A stretch of DNA of 64,000 bases from positions 2,790,001-2,854,000 of the forward strand of contig NZ_CP059399.1 in the NCBI RefSeq assembly GCF_013744875.1, written 5' to 3'. The stretch comes from Nocardia huaxiensis (GTDB lineage: Bacteria > Actinomycetota > Actinomycetes > Mycobacteriales > Mycobacteriaceae). Below the pieces are notes generated by a model, which was given only the letters and a program-made list of their open reading frames with translations, was not told where the DNA came from and did no database searches. Below are positions 62,701 through 64,000 of the stretch, piece after piece (the stretch's first letter is position 1; every line of letters begins with the position of its first letter). A program made the translations under genes and the position numbers.

Positions 62701-63447
62701 TTCCGGGACGTCGGTCTGGTCGCCGAACACCTGCGGGCTCGCCACGGGCAGGTCGGCGTACCAGTCGTAGAACGACAGCATGGAGCCGCCGATGAGCGAA
62801 ATGAACCGGGCGCCGACGGCATGCGAGACCATCGACATGGCCGGGATCGGCGAGAAGCCCGCCACCCGGTCCGGACCGTACTGCTTGATGGTGTAAACGT
62901 GTGCGGCAGCGGCGATTTCGGCGGCTTCCCACCATTCGGCGCGCACGAAGCCGCCCTTGCCGCGGGCCTGCTTGTAGGTCTTGGCCTGCTCCGGGTTCTC
63001 GACAATGGACTCCCAGGCCAGCACCGGATCCTTGAGCCGGGTCTTGGCCTCGCGGTACATCTCCAGCAGCGCGCCACGCACGTAGGGGTAGCGGATGCGC
63101 GCCGGCGAGTAGGTGTACCAGGAGAACGACGCGCCACGCGGGCAGCCGCGCGGTTCGTACTCGGGCTTGTCGGCGCCGACGGACGGGTAGTCGGTCTGCT
63201 GCGATTCCCAGGTGATCACGCCGTCGGAGACGTAGATCTTCCACGAGCACGATCCGGTGCAGTTCACGCCGTGCGTGGAGCGCACCACCTTGTCGTGGGC
63301 CCAGCGGTCGCGGTAGAACTCGTCGGCGCTGCGGCCACCCACTTTGTGCAGGGTGCGCATATCCGCGGACACATCACCGCGATTGAAGTATTTTCCCAGC
63401 CGAAGCAGCGCATCTGCGGATGAGGATCCCGTTTGCAAGTTTGCCAT
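59728..63447 (-). CDS. narG: Respiratory nitrate reductase, alpha subunit
   Basis: The 1239-residue catalytic subunit binds molybdo-bis(pyranopterin guanine dinucleotide). The N-terminal [4Fe-4S] motif with His ligand is HGVNCTGSCSWK (residues 59-70). The Mo-ligating Asp region (IMWGSNVPVTRTPDAHY) and the domain ending KPSHLIGGYAQQSF are intact. It reduces nitrate to nitrite on the cytoplasmic side. ATG at 63447 is the start. The operon order narG-H-J-I is standard. MoeZ at 27-28 kb may take part in making its cofactor. Confidence 0.97.
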   Translation of the reverse strand: MANLQTGSSSADALLRLGKYFNRGDVSADMRTLHKVGGRSADEFYRDRWAHDKVVRSTHGVNCTGSCSWKIYVSDGVITWESQQTDYPSVGADKPEYEPRGCPRGASFSWYTYSPARIRYPYVRGALLEMYREAKTRLKDPVLAWESIVENPEQAKTYKQARGKGGFVRAEWWEAAEIAAAAHVYTIKQYGPDRVAGFSPIPAMSMVSHAVGARFISLIGGSMLSFYDWYADLPVASPQVFGDQTDVPESADWFDAGYLIMWGSNVPVTRTPDAHYMTEARYRGQKVVVVSPDYADNTKFADEWVPARPGTDAALAMAMGHVVLKEFFVDKTTEYFDDYIKRYTDLPYLVVLDEQDGGWSAEGEYRGHIFQPGKFLTAADLGIEGEGVEFQTVLLDQDGNPQVPNGSLGHRFTEAGKGNWNLDLGDVDPLLTLHGRTEDAAAVQFPRFDGPAAEVLTRGVPTTVVAGKRVTTVFDLLLAQYGVARSGLPGSWPTGYDDANEPYTPAWQEAITGVPAKQAERIAREFADNAMRSKGRSMILMGAGTNHWFHSDQIYRSFFTLTLLTGCQGVNGGGWAHYVGQEKCRPVTGWATLAFASDWQRPPRQMQGTVFWYLTNDQWRYDPFTSDTFSSPLGKGQFAGRTAADNIALATRLGWMPSYPTLNKNPLDIVDEAEAAGKAPADYVVDGLKSGDLRFACEDPDAPENFPRVLTVWRANLLGSSGKGNEYFHKHLLGADSNLQTGEATGVRPQELEWRDEAATGKLDLLLSLDFRMTSTTLFSDIVLPAATWYEKHDLSSTDMHPFVHAFTPAISPPWEARTDFEAFHRIARGFSWMAEKHLGKRKDLVAVPLQHDSADALAQAGGKVLDWKYGECEPIPGKTMPKLVVVERDFPAVAEKMAALGPLVETLGVTTKAVTTIPDAEVEYLRGVNGTVVSGVAQGRPSLAKDTHAAETILALSGTTNGRLAVEGFHELEKRTGTQLADLAAEAEGKRITFADTQARPVPVITSPEWSGSESGGRRYSPFTINVERKKPWHTLTGRQHFYLDHDWMAELGEQLPIYRPPLDMSALFSEPGVGTVGDNGVTVRYLTPHSKWSIHSAYQDNLHMLTLSRGGQAIWMSEKDAAKIGVADNDWIEAINRNGIVVARAIVSHRMPEGTVFMYHAQDRAVAVPRIEGADDTKAGKGKRGGIHNALTRIMIKPSHLIGGYAQQSFALNYHGPTGNQRDEVTTIRKRSQEVEY

Positions 63448-63820
63448 GACGCCCCCATCGGGTGAGAAAAACCGGGCTGCTGCGTCGACTGTAAAGACGT
63501 CGCAGCGGGCGTCAAAACGATTCTCTCACAGTGCGCCTGGCCCCGTTGTGAGCTGTGAGGTCAGCGCAACGTGACGGTCACTGGGGGATAGCGGCAGTGC
63601 AGGTCACAATACGGTACGACCTGCGGGAATATGGTCGAATTGCTCGAATCCGGTCGTGCCGTGGAGGTTTCGGGAAGCTCCCGGTGAAGCTTTGGAAACG
63701 GCTGGTTCTTCGCGGGTTTACATTTGTTAACACAATTCGGAAGGGCCGCTGTACGCGCTTTTCCGCCAAACCGGCTATCGCTTACCGGTCTCGGAGTGAC
63801 CTGCGTAACTCTCCGGCAAT
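63448..63820. other. narG upstream region with inverted repeats
   Basis: No gene was found in these 373 bases. Possible regulatory elements are CTCACA (63525) and TGTGAG (63547) as an inverted pair 16 bases apart, the palindrome GTGACGGTCAC at 63571-63581 and TGTTAACA at 63725-63732. The region is less GC-rich than the genes around it. It must hold the narGHJI promoter; which element is used is unknown. Confidence 0.5.
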
Positions 63821-64000
63821 TCAGTTTGCTGATCGATTACTGCGTTCGTCCACCTCGGCCAGCCCGACCACGAGGATCAACACCATCATCACGATGGTGA
63901 CCGTCATGAACAGCGGCGTCACCAACTGCATGCCGTCGGACCCCTGCGGCGGCGTCCAGTCGTGCATGCGATGCGCCCGCATGGATGCCATGCCCATGTA
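63821..64000 (-). CDS. C-terminal end of an unidentified membrane protein (cut by window edge)
   Basis: Only 59 codons and the stop are visible. The sequence has a Met/His-rich part (MGMASMRAHRMHDW), a probable transmembrane helix (LFMTVTIVMMVLILVVGLAE) and a short polar tail. The Met/His stretch could bind metal, but the family cannot be told from this end. It is upstream of, and co-directional with, narG. Confidence 0.55.
   Translation of the reverse strand, partial: YMGMASMRAHRMHDWTPPQGSDGMQLVTPLFMTVTIVMMVLILVVGLAEVDERSNRSAN

Noticed and set aside
59797..63423. Very long rightward open frame (about 1200 codons) opposite narG
   Set aside because: It is the mirror of narG in a high-GC genome; the product is Arg/Gly/Val/His-rich without any domain, and narG itself is certain.

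Overview
The window is high-GC actinobacterial DNA and most likely comes from Nocardia or a close relative in the mycolic-acid group (inference). Two things support this. First, several proteins are typical of that group: WhiB1, a SigH/RshA pair, PdtaS, the biotinylated TB7.3 protein, the 24-residue ribosomal protein bL37, a DUF3152 metalloprotease and MoeZ. Second, the order rsgA - aroA - SRAP - ybaK - sigH - rshA - TB7.3 - pdtaS - whiB1 - lipid kinase - membrane protein - GNAT - phosphatase - beta-propeller protein - rhlE - ferritin-like - TB9.4 - TetR - DUF3152 - moeZ - TIGR02569 follows, from memory, the Mycobacterium tuberculosis stretch around Rv3228 to Rv3205c. No tRNA, rRNA, CRISPR array or insertion sequence was seen.

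Layout. 1-1.7 kb: edge of a drug-efflux type ABC ATPase, a divergent TetR regulator with a palindromic operator, and a small zinc-ribbon protein. 1.8-28.2 kb: the conserved core block listed above, interrupted by an aldehyde dehydrogenase, a set of tandem and inverted repeats (4.1-4.3 kb), a MarR/MFS efflux pair, and a frameshifted gene remnant (23.0-23.4 kb). 28.2-33.8 kb: an accessory insertion between moeZ and the TIGR02569 gene. It holds a PD-(D/E)XK/Rpn-like protein, two WXG100 proteins with a polymorphic deaminase-type toxin and a SUKH immunity protein, two small unknown genes and a Scr1/DUF397 pair. 34.8-45.7 kb: nitrate/nitrite assimilation, with two NarK transporters, a GntR regulator, a CynX-type transporter, and an apparent operon narK-nirB-nirD-nnaR-cbiX behind a four-box GlnR operator. 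45.8-47.6 kb: two tandem small secreted paralogues, an NTF2-like protein and a TetR regulator. 47.7-54.4 kb: a five-gene operon (flavin monooxygenase, serine esterase, acyl-CoA ligase, amidohydrolase, SDR) behind a perfect TetR palindrome. 54.4-56.5 kb: a diguanylate cyclase and a split relative of the Rpn-like gene behind a perfect LexA/SOS box. 56.6-63.4 kb: narGHJI. The right edge holds the C-terminus of an unidentified membrane protein.

How the genes fit together. The thiol-stress sigma factor SigH appears to drive its own transcription through a matching promoter and is held by RshA. NarK imports nitrate, NarGHJI or another reductase yields nitrite, and NirBD reduces nitrite to ammonium. 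CbiX supplies sirohaem for NirB, and NnaR with GlnR would control the block. The 47.7-54.4 kb operon reads as an alcohol to ketone to ester to acid to acyl-CoA route, although its substrate is unknown. The toxin cluster fits a type VII secreted effector with immunity; no secretion-machine genes are present in the window.

The least ordinary items are the WXG100/deaminase/SUKH locus, the fused and split Rpn-like genes with an SOS box on the split one, the roughly 650-residue repeat tail on RhlE, and the TetR-controlled catabolic operon.
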